From NCBI GenBank assembly GCA_021767305.1, contig JAASTL010000088.1, positions 1-5,646 of the forward strand: a stretch of DNA of 5,646 nt, given 5' to 3'. Below are positions 1-4,962 of this stretch, piece by piece. The position numbers and the translations under genes were made by a program. Origin of the DNA: Piscirickettsiaceae bacterium (lineage in GTDB: Bacteria > Pseudomonadota > Gammaproteobacteria > Thiomicrospirales > Thiomicrospiraceae). The notes under the pieces were generated by a model that was not told the origin of the DNA, did not search any database, and saw only the letters and a program-made list of their open reading frames with translations. Each line of letters starts with the position of its first letter. Position 1 is the stretch's first letter.

Positions 1-161
1 AAAGCGCGGTCTTCAGGAGCCTTTCCTTGTTTCACCTCTGAAGTCGAAAAGAAAAACATCATATTTTGACTGAACGCCTGAATAATCAGGAAAGTGGCTA
101 TCATCACTCCTGATAAGAGGAGTGCAACTACGTAGAGTCGTTTTTTTCTAACTGGGCTCAT
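1..161 (-). CDS. ccmE: Cytochrome c-type biogenesis heme chaperone CcmE, N-terminal part
   Basis: Start of CcmE, the periplasmic heme chaperone that receives heme from CcmC and passes it to the heme lyase for attachment to apocytochrome c. The first 53 codons are present and the gene runs off the left edge. It begins MSPVRKKRLYVV: a short basic cytoplasmic tail, then one hydrophobic segment at about residues 9-29 (signal anchor), then a periplasmic stretch with FFFST near residues 36-40, matching the LFYTP-like region of known CcmE proteins. The heme-binding histidine lies further on, outside the window. The ATG at 161 is preceded by AAGGA at a 7-base distance and lies 14 bases after the ccmD stop, which fits translation as part of the ccm operon. 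Identification rests on the N-terminal pattern plus the position after ccmD; confidence is high despite truncation. Confidence 0.93.
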   Translation of the reverse strand, partial: MSPVRKKRLYVVALLLSGVMIATFLIIQAFSQNMMFFFSTSEVKQGKAPEDRA

Positions 162-175
162 ATTCTTATCCTTTT

Positions 176-340
176 TCAGAAGTTCGCATCGTTTGAGCTA
201 TGTAAATCATTCGCTTCTCGTAAGGCTTTTTGGTGATGCAGGATGGGGGCTATGATATTCCAAAGAATGATGGCCGCAGTAATGCCAAAAGAACTCCAGA
301 CATAAAAACCGTAGCCTCCCATATGCAGAAATTCATTCAT
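176..340 (-). CDS. ccmD: Heme exporter protein CcmD
   Basis: A 54-residue small membrane protein. In the known Ccm system, CcmD binds the CcmABC complex and CcmE and helps release heme-loaded CcmE. It begins MNEFLHMGGYGFYVWSSFG, which matches the family's conserved N-terminal motif (MGGYGxYVWxS). One transmembrane segment follows at about residues 17-34, then a basic, hydrophilic cytoplasmic tail (HHQKALREAND) to a TGA stop. E. coli CcmD is a little longer, at about 69 residues; the family varies in its tail. The start ATG overlaps the ccmC stop in an ATGA (337-340), so the two are probably translationally coupled. GGAG lies 8 bases upstream, inside the ccmC end. A second ATG at 336 is out of frame and is not the start. 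The gene is short enough to be missed by automatic length cut-offs. Confidence 0.93.
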   Translation of the reverse strand: MNEFLHMGGYGFYVWSSFGITAAIILWNIIAPILHHQKALREANDLHSSNDANF

Positions 341-1104
341 TTGTTTTGCTCCATCGCTTGTTTATCAAAAATGAGTTTTTTCACCCAGCCGCTATTGATA
401 TCCTGTTCCACCAAATTAGCACGCATTTTCAGCATAAGTACCAACAGGTACAAAAACTTGAAGGCAGTTGCCATCAAAAGCAGGGGAATGAGCATGTCAA
501 TATGGATGCTCGGTTTATCAAACGCGGAGACGGTAGCAGCTTGATGTAAGGTATTCCACCACACCACCGAGTAATGAATAATCGGCAGGTTCACCACGCC
601 AACCAAGGTCAAAATGCTCATAGCACGACCTGCGGTTTGTTTGTCCTCTATGGCGTTATACAGCGCGAAAACGCCTAGATAAATAAATAACAGAATCAAT
701 TCGGAAGTTAAGCGAGCATCCCAAACCCACCAAGCGCCCCACATCGGTTTACCCCATAAAGACCCGGTGAGTAGGGCAATGAGGGTAAAGCTGGCGCCAA
801 TCGGTACGCTGGAAATAATCATGATTTCCGCCATGCGCACGCGCCACACCAATGCCACCACGGCAGCAATTGCCATGGCTAAATAAACAAACATCGACAT
901 CCAAGCAGCAGGCACATGCACATAGATAATGCGGAAAGAGTCACCTTGTTGATAATCCGCCGGTGCCGTGACCAAGCCCATGTAGAGGCCAGGAATTAAA
1001 AAGGCGAGGAATAATAGCGTCAGCCAAGGAATCAGCTTGCCAGCCAGTGGGTAGAACCACAGTGGCGCACCTAAACGGTAGTACCATTTTAAAATAATGT
1101 TCAT
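337..1104 (-). CDS. ccmC: Heme exporter protein CcmC
   Basis: Integral inner-membrane protein of 255 residues (E. coli about 245). It presents heme on the periplasmic side to CcmE. Six hydrophobic segments are visible. The family's tryptophan-rich WWD-type motif is at residues 122-132 (WGAWWVWDARL), followed by TSELILLF. The two histidines expected to ligate heme are both present in conserved settings: His63 in YVHVPAAWMS and His187 in WWNTLHQ, corresponding to His60 and His184 of E. coli CcmC. No key residue is missing. The ATG at 1104 overlaps the ccmB TGA as ATGA, and the stop overlaps the ccmD ATG the same way, so ccmB-ccmC-ccmD form one translationally coupled run. The CcmF and CcsA families share the WWD motif, but the length and neighbours identify CcmC. 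Confidence 0.97.
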   Translation of the reverse strand: MNIILKWYYRLGAPLWFYPLAGKLIPWLTLLFLAFLIPGLYMGLVTAPADYQQGDSFRIIYVHVPAAWMSMFVYLAMAIAAVVALVWRVRMAEIMIISSVPIGASFTLIALLTGSLWGKPMWGAWWVWDARLTSELILLFIYLGVFALYNAIEDKQTAGRAMSILTLVGVVNLPIIHYSVVWWNTLHQAATVSAFDKPSIHIDMLIPLLLMATAFKFLYLLVLMLKMRANLVEQDINSGWVKKLIFDKQAMEQNK

Positions 1105-1769
1105 TGTGAAATACTCACTTTTAAAGCGGCGGCAACGGCCAAAGGTGCCAACGTTATACCTAATACAAACAGGCCACTCAGTATATAGAGTTGACCAGAG
1201 GCCGACCAGCCGTCTGCAGCAACATCAACGGCACTGGCGCCAAAAATCAACACCGGAATATAGAAAGGCATGACTAAAAGGGGGAGTAGTAAACTGCTTT
1301 TGTTGAGCCCGGTTGTTAGAGCAACCCCGATGGCACCAATAAAAATAAGCAGCGGCGTGCCTAATAGTAGTGAAAGCAGTAATACCCAGATCGCTTCTAC
1401 AGGTAGATTAAAACTCAAGGCAAATAGCGGGGAGATGATTACCAGTGGAAAAGTTGTAGTAAGCCAGTGGGAAAGTAATCGTGCCCACGCAAAAGCAATC
1501 AATGAGTGTTCGCTCACTGCCCATTGTTCAAGAGTGCCATCTTCAAAATCTTCACGGAATAAATTGTCCAGTGACAACATGGTTGCCAGTAGCGCTGCAA
1601 TCCACAACAATCCGGGGCCAATTTCACTGAGCAGACTTTCTGAGGCATTAATGCCGATTGGAAATAGCACCACGACTAAGCCAAAGAAGATAACAGCATT
1701 AAAAAGCTGACTACGGTTGCGGTTGGCAAGCAGCAAGTCACGTTTGATTAACATGAAAAAACTTTGCAT
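1101..1769 (-). CDS. ccmB: Heme exporter protein CcmB (ABC-type membrane subunit)
   Basis: Membrane subunit that pairs with the CcmA ATPase; together they drive release of heme-loaded CcmE from CcmC/CcmD. I chose the ATG at 1769, giving 222 residues starting MQSFFMLIKRDLLLA, close to the 220 of E. coli. It lies one base after the ccmA stop and has GAG about 6 bases upstream. The frame stays open to a TTG at 1802, but that extension lies inside ccmA, lacks a ribosome binding site and is not expected in the family. Visible family features are FREDFEDGTLEQ at residues 71-82 (cytoplasmic loop that contacts CcmA in this family), LLGTPLLIFIGAIGVALT at about 135-152, and about six hydrophobic spans. 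The 3' end overlaps ccmC by 4 bases. Confidence 0.95.
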   Translation of the reverse strand: MQSFFMLIKRDLLLANRNRSQLFNAVIFFGLVVVLFPIGINASESLLSEIGPGLLWIAALLATMLSLDNLFREDFEDGTLEQWAVSEHSLIAFAWARLLSHWLTTTFPLVIISPLFALSFNLPVEAIWVLLLSLLLGTPLLIFIGAIGVALTTGLNKSSLLLPLLVMPFYIPVLIFGASAVDVAADGWSASGQLYILSGLFVLGITLAPLAVAAALKVSISQ

Positions 1770-1770
1770 T

Positions 1771-2406
1771 TTAAACTCGCTCGTCTTTAGGTTTACGGCC
1801 AATGGTTAGGCGAGTTGGGGTGTGGTTTGCAAGGTTTACGTCATGATGGCTTGTCATAATTATCATGCCGTTGTTATCAAGATGGGTTTGTGCCATCTCT
1901 TCAAATAATTGAATACCTGCTTTATCCAATGAAGCTTGAGGTTCATCTAAAATCCAGAGCTTGGTTTGTGCGACTAATAAAGAGGCTAGGCTGAGGCGGC
2001 GCTTCATGCCGGCAGAATAGGTTTTAACCAGTTTATTTTTGGCATTAGCAAGCCCAACTTGACGCAGCGCATCGGCTACAGATAGTTGACTACGCGGGTG
2101 GAGTTGCGCCAACATCTCTAAATTTTCACGCCCAGTTTGTTGGTGTTTGATAGGGTTTTGGTGGCCTAGCCAAGAGAGGTTGCTACGGAAATCGTTTATC
2201 TCACTGTTGATGTCATGATTATTCCAAAGAACTTGGCCAGCATCTGCGCGTTTTAAACCGGTGAGAAGTTTGAGTAAAGTGGTTTTTCCCGCGCCATTGT
2301 GGCCTTCAATTAACAACAGTTGTCCGCCTTCCAAATCAAATGAAAGGTCTTCAAACAGGGTTTTGTAGTTTCTAACGCAGGTTAGATTCTGGGCGGAAAA
2401 ACGCAT
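1771..2406 (-). CDS. ccmA: Cytochrome c biogenesis ATP-binding protein CcmA
   Basis: Cytoplasmic ABC ATPase of the heme-handling complex CcmABCD. From the ATG at 2406 it has 211 residues (E. coli 207). The nucleotide-binding elements are intact and in order: Walker A GHNGAGKTT at 35-43, a Q-loop glutamine in LGHQNPI (Gln83), the ABC signature as SAGMKRRLSLA at 131-141 (LSAGQ-like, as in other CcmA), Walker B LWILDEP at 150-156, and the H-loop histidine in TSHHD (His187). The start is uncertain. The ATG at 2406 gives the expected N-terminus but has no clear Shine-Dalgarno directly before it. A TTG at 2418 is in frame, and a strong AGGAGG sits about 38 bases upstream of the ATG. It is the first gene of the ccm run and is followed by ccmB after one base. 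Confidence 0.96.
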   Translation of the reverse strand: MRFSAQNLTCVRNYKTLFEDLSFDLEGGQLLLIEGHNGAGKTTLLKLLTGLKRADAGQVLWNNHDINSEINDFRSNLSWLGHQNPIKHQQTGRENLEMLAQLHPRSQLSVADALRQVGLANAKNKLVKTYSAGMKRRLSLASLLVAQTKLWILDEPQASLDKAGIQLFEEMAQTHLDNNGMIIMTSHHDVNLANHTPTRLTIGRKPKDERV

Positions 2407-2435
2407 CTTAAAATTCAATGTAGCACAATATATTA

Positions 2436-2444
2436 TGTGGATAA
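2436..2444 (-). promoter_or_regulatory. Perfect DnaA-box match upstream of ccmA
   Basis: On the minus strand the bases read TTATCCACA, identical to the strong E. coli DnaA-box consensus. The site lies 30 bases upstream of the ccmA ATG and directly after AGGAGG. A single 9-mer match can arise by chance (roughly 0.04 expected for this exact word over both strands of the window), and there is no box cluster or AT-rich unwinding region like that of an origin. Binding and function are unproven. Confidence 0.3.
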
Positions 2445-2450
2445 CCTCCT
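2445..2450 (-). promoter_or_regulatory. Strong Shine-Dalgarno-like AGGAGG far from the ccmA start
   Basis: The minus strand reads AGGAGG, an excellent ribosome binding core, but no ATG, GTG or TTG follows at the usual 5-9 bases. The first in-frame ccmA start codons are TTG (2418) and ATG (2406), 26 and 38 bases further on. In frame at about the right distance there are only ATA codons (2436-2431). It may be a coincidental purine run, a ribosome standby site, or part of an unusual initiation region. Confidence 0.35.
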
Positions 2451-2641
2451 ATTAAAAACTGTTGCTTTACCTAAAAATGAACAGTGGTTATGAACAGAAA
2501 TAATGGGTTATCGCTTATTTTTTAATGGCGAAAGTTTAGCAGAAAAAAAACAATGGGAGTTAAGACTGAATAGGGCGGAGCTAAGATAATTTTTATAGCT
2601 TATTAAGATGGCTTATTTAAGTAAATGCTAATTTGTGGACT

Positions 2642-2667
2642 GATAAACCGCCTGTTGGCGGATTATC
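2642..2667 (-). terminator. Hairpin after the comFB-like gene, probable terminator
   Basis: GATAAACCGCC (2642-2652) pairs with GGCGGATTATC (2657-2667) around a TGTT loop: 11 positions with one mismatch and a GC-rich CCGCC/GGCGG core. It begins 21 bases beyond the stop codon of the ComFB-family gene. The tail on the minus strand is only moderately U-rich (the TTTAT is partly inside the stem), so this may be a weak Rho-independent terminator or an mRNA-stabilising 3' stem. Confidence 0.6.
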
Positions 2668-2688
2668 TTGGTATTAGAAAGGAAGAAT

Positions 2689-3039
2689 CTAGGCTTGTGC
2701 GTTGTGCTCGGCCTCTGCCATTAGATCGGCAATGCGTTTTTCTTGTTCGGCTTTACGAATCTTTTTATAGGCTTTGCGTACCGCTTTTTTTACCGTTTTT
2801 TCAACTAAGATATGTTCATCGGTAGACATATAAAAAGACATATCAATATCATAACGAATATAACGTGGTGGAATGCGGTTTAAGGCAATACAAGCCATGT
2901 CAGCCAGAATATCGGCATCGTCAAAAATATTGGCATAATGCTCATTGATCTCATTGATCACAAGTCTTTCATAATAATTATGCACGCTGTCCATTGGCAT
3001 GACGCCCTCCGTTCGAACTGTTGTTCCTGGAATATACAT
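2689..3039 (-). CDS. ComFB-family small protein
   Basis: A 116-residue, soluble-looking protein that I assign to the ComFB (late competence development) family from its N-terminal and central pattern: VHNYYERLVINEI at residues 19-31, DILADMACIALNRIPPRYIRYDID spread over about 43-66, then a highly charged, lysine/arginine-rich helical tail ending in AEAEHNAQA. No signal peptide or membrane span is visible. Cyanobacterial members have been reported to bind cyclic dinucleotides; whether this one does is unknown, and a competence role is not shown by the context. Two starts are plausible: ATG 3039 (AAGGA 8 bases upstream) and ATG 3000 (GGAGG 5 bases upstream, giving 103 residues beginning MPMDSVHNYYERL). 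The conserved region starts just after the second, so the shorter form may be the real or a second product. It sits between two hairpins and is probably transcribed on its own. Confidence 0.8.
   Translation of the reverse strand: MYIPGTTVRTEGVMPMDSVHNYYERLVINEINEHYANIFDDADILADMACIALNRIPPRYIRYDIDMSFYMSTDEHILVEKTVKKAVRKAYKKIRKAEQEKRIADLMAEAEHNAQA
3006..3010 (-). promoter_or_regulatory. Internal ribosome binding site that may set the ComFB start
   Basis: On the minus strand GGAGG lies 5 bases before the in-frame ATG at 3000. It is a stronger Shine-Dalgarno than the AAGGA before the upstream ATG at 3039. It therefore supports either re-annotation of the start to 3000 or two protein forms differing by 13 N-terminal residues. 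Confidence 0.45.
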
Positions 3040-3188
3040 TGTCTTGTTCCTTAACTCTTCTCGTTAATTGTAACTCAAGCTAATCAGTCGACATTATCCA
3101 TTTGCAATGTTGCTAAATTGCCGATACCGAAACTATGATTAAAGTTAAAAATAAATTAAGCAATTGTAATGCCAGTAAAAATGCCTTA

Positions 3189-3205
3189 ATCCGTAATGAA
3201 CGGAT
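3189..3205. repeat. Small inverted repeat beside the purD terminator
   Basis: ATCCGT (3189-3194) and ACGGAT (3200-3205) form a perfect 6-bp stem with a 5-base loop, just downstream of the purD terminator in the direction of transcription. On the minus strand it is followed by TAAGGCATTTTT. It could be a second terminator stem or an operator upstream of the ComFB-family gene; the sequence does not decide. Confidence 0.35.
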
Positions 3206-3207
3206 AC

Positions 3208-3235
3208 AAAAAAGGCGCTAAAAATTAGCGCCTTT
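3208..3235 (-). terminator. Rho-independent terminator of purD
   Basis: AAAGGCGCTAA (3211-3221) and TTAGCGCCTTT (3225-3235) form a perfect 11-bp stem with a 3-base loop. On the minus strand the stem runs into six consecutive T (complement of A 3208-3213), three of which overlap the stem base. It lies 28 bases after the purD stop. This is a textbook intrinsic terminator for transcription leaving purD and separates it from the ComFB-family gene. Confidence 0.9.
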
Positions 3236-3262
3236 GAGTTCGTCATTACTTTGATGTAGAGA

Positions 3263-4549
3263 TTATTTTTCTCTAGCAATCGCTCTATGACCAATATCGG
3301 TGCGGTAATAGACTTTATCCCAAGAGATCATCTCAACACCTTGGTAAGCTCTGGCTTGAGCTTGAGTAACGTTTTCACCTAAAGCGGTTACACAAAGTAC
3401 ACGTCCACCAGCGGTTACCACCTCATTGTTGTCATTTTTGGCAGTACCCGCGTGGAATACTTTAAGGTCTGGACTATCAAATTTATCTAAACCTGAAATG
3501 ACATCCCCCTTAGGGTAAGCGTCAGGATAACCACCTGCAGCCATGACAACGCCAAGAGCCGCACGGCTATCCCACTCTGTGATTTTACCCGCTAAGTCAC
3601 CATCAATAGCGGCTAAGCATAAAGCAGGCAGGTCTGATTGCAGGCGCATCATAATCGGTTGCGTTTCTGGGTCACCAAAACGACAGTTGAATTCTAATAC
3701 CTTAGGTGCGCCTGTACGATCAATCATGACACCGGCATAAAGGAAACCAGTGTATGGCAGACCATCTTTTGCCATACCTTCAATAGTAGGGTAGATCACT
3801 TCATTCATAATGCGGTCATGGATGTCACGCGTCACTACTGGAGCTGGAGTATAAGCACCCATGCCTCCGGTGTTCGGGCCGGTATCACCATTATCACGCG
3901 CTTTATGATCTTGCGAGGTTGCCATAGGTACGACGTTTTTGCCATCAGCCATTACGATAAAGCTAGCTTCTTCACCCACCAAGAACTCTTCGATAACCAC
4001 ACGTGAACCGGCATCACCAAACTTATTGCCGGCCAACATGTCATCAACCGCAGCTTTGGCTTCTTCCATGGTATCGGCAAGAATAACTCCTTTACCTGCT
4101 GCCAAACCGTCTGCTTTGATCACGATAGGCACGCCGACTTTCTCTAAATAAGCATGCGCTGGAGCAATCTCAGTAAAGACTTCATAAGCCGCGGTTGGAA
4201 TATTGTGTTTGGCCAGGAAGTCTTTAGAGAAAGCTTTTGAGCCTTCCAATTGAGCGGCACCAGCTGTAGGGCCAAAACATTTTAGACCAGCAGCGGAAAA
4301 TGCATCCACCACACCCAGTACAAGCGGAACTTCAGGGCCGACAATTGCTAAGCCGATATCGTTTTCTTGTGCAAATTTCACTAAGCCATCGATATCTTCA
4401 ACTTTAATATCTACATTGGTTAGGTTTTCTTCAAGTTCAGTGCCGGCATTACCTGGGGCAACAAAAACTTTGTCGGCAAGAGGAGATTGCGCAGCTTTCC
4501 ATGCTAAAGCATGTTCGCGACCGCCACTACCAATTACTAAAATATCCAT
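3263..4549 (-). CDS. purD: Phosphoribosylamine-glycine ligase (GAR synthetase) PurD
   Basis: Cytosolic ATP-grasp enzyme for the second step of de novo purine synthesis: phosphoribosylamine + glycine + ATP to glycinamide ribonucleotide. From the ATG at 4549 it has 428 residues (E. coli 429). The N domain opens MDILVIGSGGREHALAW with PGNAGT at 32-37 and GPEVPLVLG at 71-79. The ATP-grasp part shows KADGLAAGKGV at 145-155, NTGGMGAY at 226-233 and the family signature RFGDPETQ at 290-297. The C-terminal domain follows, with AAGGYP at 337-342. It is complete, with no missing motif. The open frame extends 23 codons upstream to 4618, but that part lies in a palindromic non-coding element; AAGGA 6 bases before the ATG at 4549 and family alignment fix the start. 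It is downstream of purH, as in the purHD operon of many gammaproteobacteria, but with an unusually long spacer. Confidence 0.97.
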   Translation of the reverse strand: MDILVIGSGGREHALAWKAAQSPLADKVFVAPGNAGTELEENLTNVDIKVEDIDGLVKFAQENDIGLAIVGPEVPLVLGVVDAFSAAGLKCFGPTAGAAQLEGSKAFSKDFLAKHNIPTAAYEVFTEIAPAHAYLEKVGVPIVIKADGLAAGKGVILADTMEEAKAAVDDMLAGNKFGDAGSRVVIEEFLVGEEASFIVMADGKNVVPMATSQDHKARDNGDTGPNTGGMGAYTPAPVVTRDIHDRIMNEVIYPTIEGMAKDGLPYTGFLYAGVMIDRTGAPKVLEFNCRFGDPETQPIMMRLQSDLPALCLAAIDGDLAGKITEWDSRAALGVVMAAGGYPDAYPKGDVISGLDKFDSPDLKVFHAGTAKNDNNEVVTAGGRVLCVTALGENVTQAQARAYQGVEMISWDKVYYRTDIGHRAIAREK

Positions 4550-4564
4550 TTTTATTCCTTTTGT

Positions 4565-4685
4565 GAACTGGTTGTCTTGCTTTCTAGAGCTCCTAACTCG
4601 GCGTTCAAAAATGGTCACTTATGGTTTATAAGCTCACATTTTTTGCCTTGATTTAGAACCTCTAGAAAACAAGCCAAGTCAGTTC
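4565..4685. repeat. 121-bp nested imperfect inverted repeat in the purD leader
   Basis: The interval folds on itself over nearly its full length. Paired blocks from outside inward: GAACTG 4565-4570 with CAGTTC 4680-4685; CTTGCTTTCTAGAG 4576-4589 with CTCTAGAAAACAAG 4660-4673 (13 of 14); CTAA 4593-4596 with TTAG 4653-4656; GGC 4600-4602 with GCC 4645-4647; AAAAATG 4607-4613 with CATTTTT 4637-4643; CTTAT 4618-4622 with ATAAG 4628-4632 around a GGTTT tip. Unpaired stretches between blocks are nearly equal on both sides, as in a diverged palindrome or a conserved RNA stem. It ends just before the purD Shine-Dalgarno, so if transcribed from purH or further upstream it forms the last structured part of the leader. 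It may be a dispersed intergenic repeat (MITE-like or structural), which needs genome copies to confirm. Confidence 0.75.
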
Positions 4686-4721
4686 TTAATTCATCTTTTG
4701 AATTACTAAACTTGTTTGTTA

Positions 4722-4747
4722 GGCGTTTAAAAATTTAATTTAACGCC
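4722..4747. repeat. Small hairpin between the two long palindromes
   Basis: GGCGTT (4722-4727) pairs with AACGCC (4742-4747) around a 14-base AT-only interior that can extend the stem with a bulge. On the minus strand no good U-tract follows (TAACAAAC), so I do not call it a terminator. Confidence 0.45.
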
Positions 4748-4753
4748 CAAAAA

Positions 4754-4871
4754 GGAAGGAACGCTTTGCTTGAGGTCGAGTTGTTTTTACAAGCCGGAGC
4801 GGAACGTACGTTGAAGTACGTGAGCACCGGAAGTGCAAAAACACGAAGAGATCAAGTAAATAAGCCCTTCC
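4754..4871. repeat. 118-bp nested imperfect inverted repeat in the purH-purD spacer
   Basis: Paired blocks from outside inward: GGAAGG 4754-4759 with CCTTCC 4866-4871; GCTT 4763-4766 with AAGC 4862-4865; CTTGA 4769-4773 with TCAAG 4852-4856; TGTTTTT 4782-4788 with AAAAACA 4837-4843; CCGGAGC 4794-4800 with GCACCGG 4824-4830 (one mismatch); ACGTAC 4804-4809 with GTACGT 4816-4821 around a GTTGAA tip. The right half recurs in diverged form at 4886-4959. The layout resembles dispersed palindromic intergenic elements of proteobacteria; family membership is not something I can name. Confidence 0.75.
4794..4865 (+). repeat. Direct repeat, copy A
   Basis: A 72-base stretch from CCGGAGCGG to AATAAGCC, the right portion of the 118-bp palindrome. 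Its first 41 bases match copy B at 35 positions with one single-base gap, and its last ~20 bases (GAGATCAAGTAAATAAGCC) match the end of copy B with two differences. The middle is less alike. Confidence 0.75.
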
Positions 4872-4885
4872 GAAAATATCTAATT

Positions 4886-4959
4886 CCGGGGCGGAGTGTA
4901 CATTAAGTACATGAGCACCGGAAGTTTATTGCTTAACGCCGAGATTAAGCAAATAAGCC
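4886..4959 (+). repeat. Direct repeat, copy B (partial element)
   Basis: A 74-base diverged copy of 4794-4865. It keeps the tip hairpin TGTAC (4897-4901) / GTACA (4907-4911) and the flanking CCGG..GC / GC..CCGG pair, but there is no matching left arm before it, so it looks like half of the element. All five substitutions in the first 41 bases are transitions. Its end lies 3 bases from the purH stop. Confidence 0.75.
4929..4952 (-). repeat. Perfect 8-bp hairpin just after purH
   Basis: TTGCTTAA (4929-4936) and TTAAGCAA (4945-4952) pair perfectly around an 8-base loop, 10 bases downstream of the purH stop. The stem is AT-rich and the minus strand lacks a U-run after it, so it is more likely a 3' mRNA structure than an efficient intrinsic terminator. 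Confidence 0.5.
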
Positions 4960-4962
4960 ATT

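Larger units (their letters stand above)
2407..2688. other. Non-coding spacer between comFB-like gene and ccmA
   Basis: A 282-base AT-rich spacer with no convincing gene on either strand. Reading toward ccmA it holds a terminator-like hairpin (2642-2667), A/T-rich sequence with several possible but unconvincing -10-like hexamers, two 8-base direct repeats (2477-2497), an AGGAGG (2445-2450) and a DnaA-box match (2436-2444). The ccm promoter should lie here because ccmA is first in its run, but I could not assign a -35/-10 pair with acceptable spacing. Confidence 0.6.
4550..4962. other. purH-purD spacer rich in palindromes
   Basis: A 413-base non-coding interval between two genes of one pathway on the same strand. 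I see no gene in it. From the purH side it holds a hairpin (4929-4952), a diverged repeat (4886-4925), a 118-bp nested inverted repeat (4754-4871), a small hairpin (4722-4747) and a 121-bp nested inverted repeat (4565-4685), then the purD ribosome binding site. I found no convincing promoter, no clear U-tailed terminator and no PurR-operator-like site, so whether purD is read through from purH cannot be decided from sequence alone. Confidence 0.75.

Noticed and set aside
230..549. Plus-strand open frames antisense to ccmC and ccmD
   Set aside because: They mirror conserved ccm coding sequence and show no protein-like pattern of their own.
1270..1710. 146-codon open frame on the plus strand
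   Set aside because: It lies wholly antisense to ccmB, has serine/lysine-rich low-complexity composition and matches no family I recognise; it is a shadow of the real gene.
1770..1802. Longer CcmB starting at TTG 1802
   Set aside because: The first codon is TTG inside ccmA without a ribosome binding site; the ATG at 1769 gives the usual length and sits one base after the ccmA stop.
2436..2550. Replication origin
   Set aside because: One exact DnaA box and one near match are not a cluster, and no dnaA, dnaN, gidA or similar gene is nearby.
2625..2825. 66-codon plus-strand open frame
   Set aside because: It spans the hairpin and the antisense of the ComFB gene end; no recognisable protein and no supporting ribosome binding site.
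4550..4618. 23-codon N-terminal extension of PurD to 4618
   Set aside because: The family N-terminus (MDILVIGSGGREHAL) starts at 4549 with a good ribosome binding site, and the extension lies inside the palindromic element.
4620..4720. A sigma-70 promoter for purD
   Set aside because: Several -10-like hexamers exist, such as TATAAA on the minus strand near 4625-4630, but none has an acceptable -35 at 16-18 bases; AT-rich palindromes produce such hexamers by chance.
4754..4959. CRISPR array
   Set aside because: Only two diverged repeat copies with internal palindromes, no regular spacers and no cas genes.
4550..4962. Purine riboswitch or PurR operator controlling purD
   Set aside because: I see neither the conserved core of a purine riboswitch nor a 16-base PurR-like palindrome; the structures present are long nested hairpins of another type.
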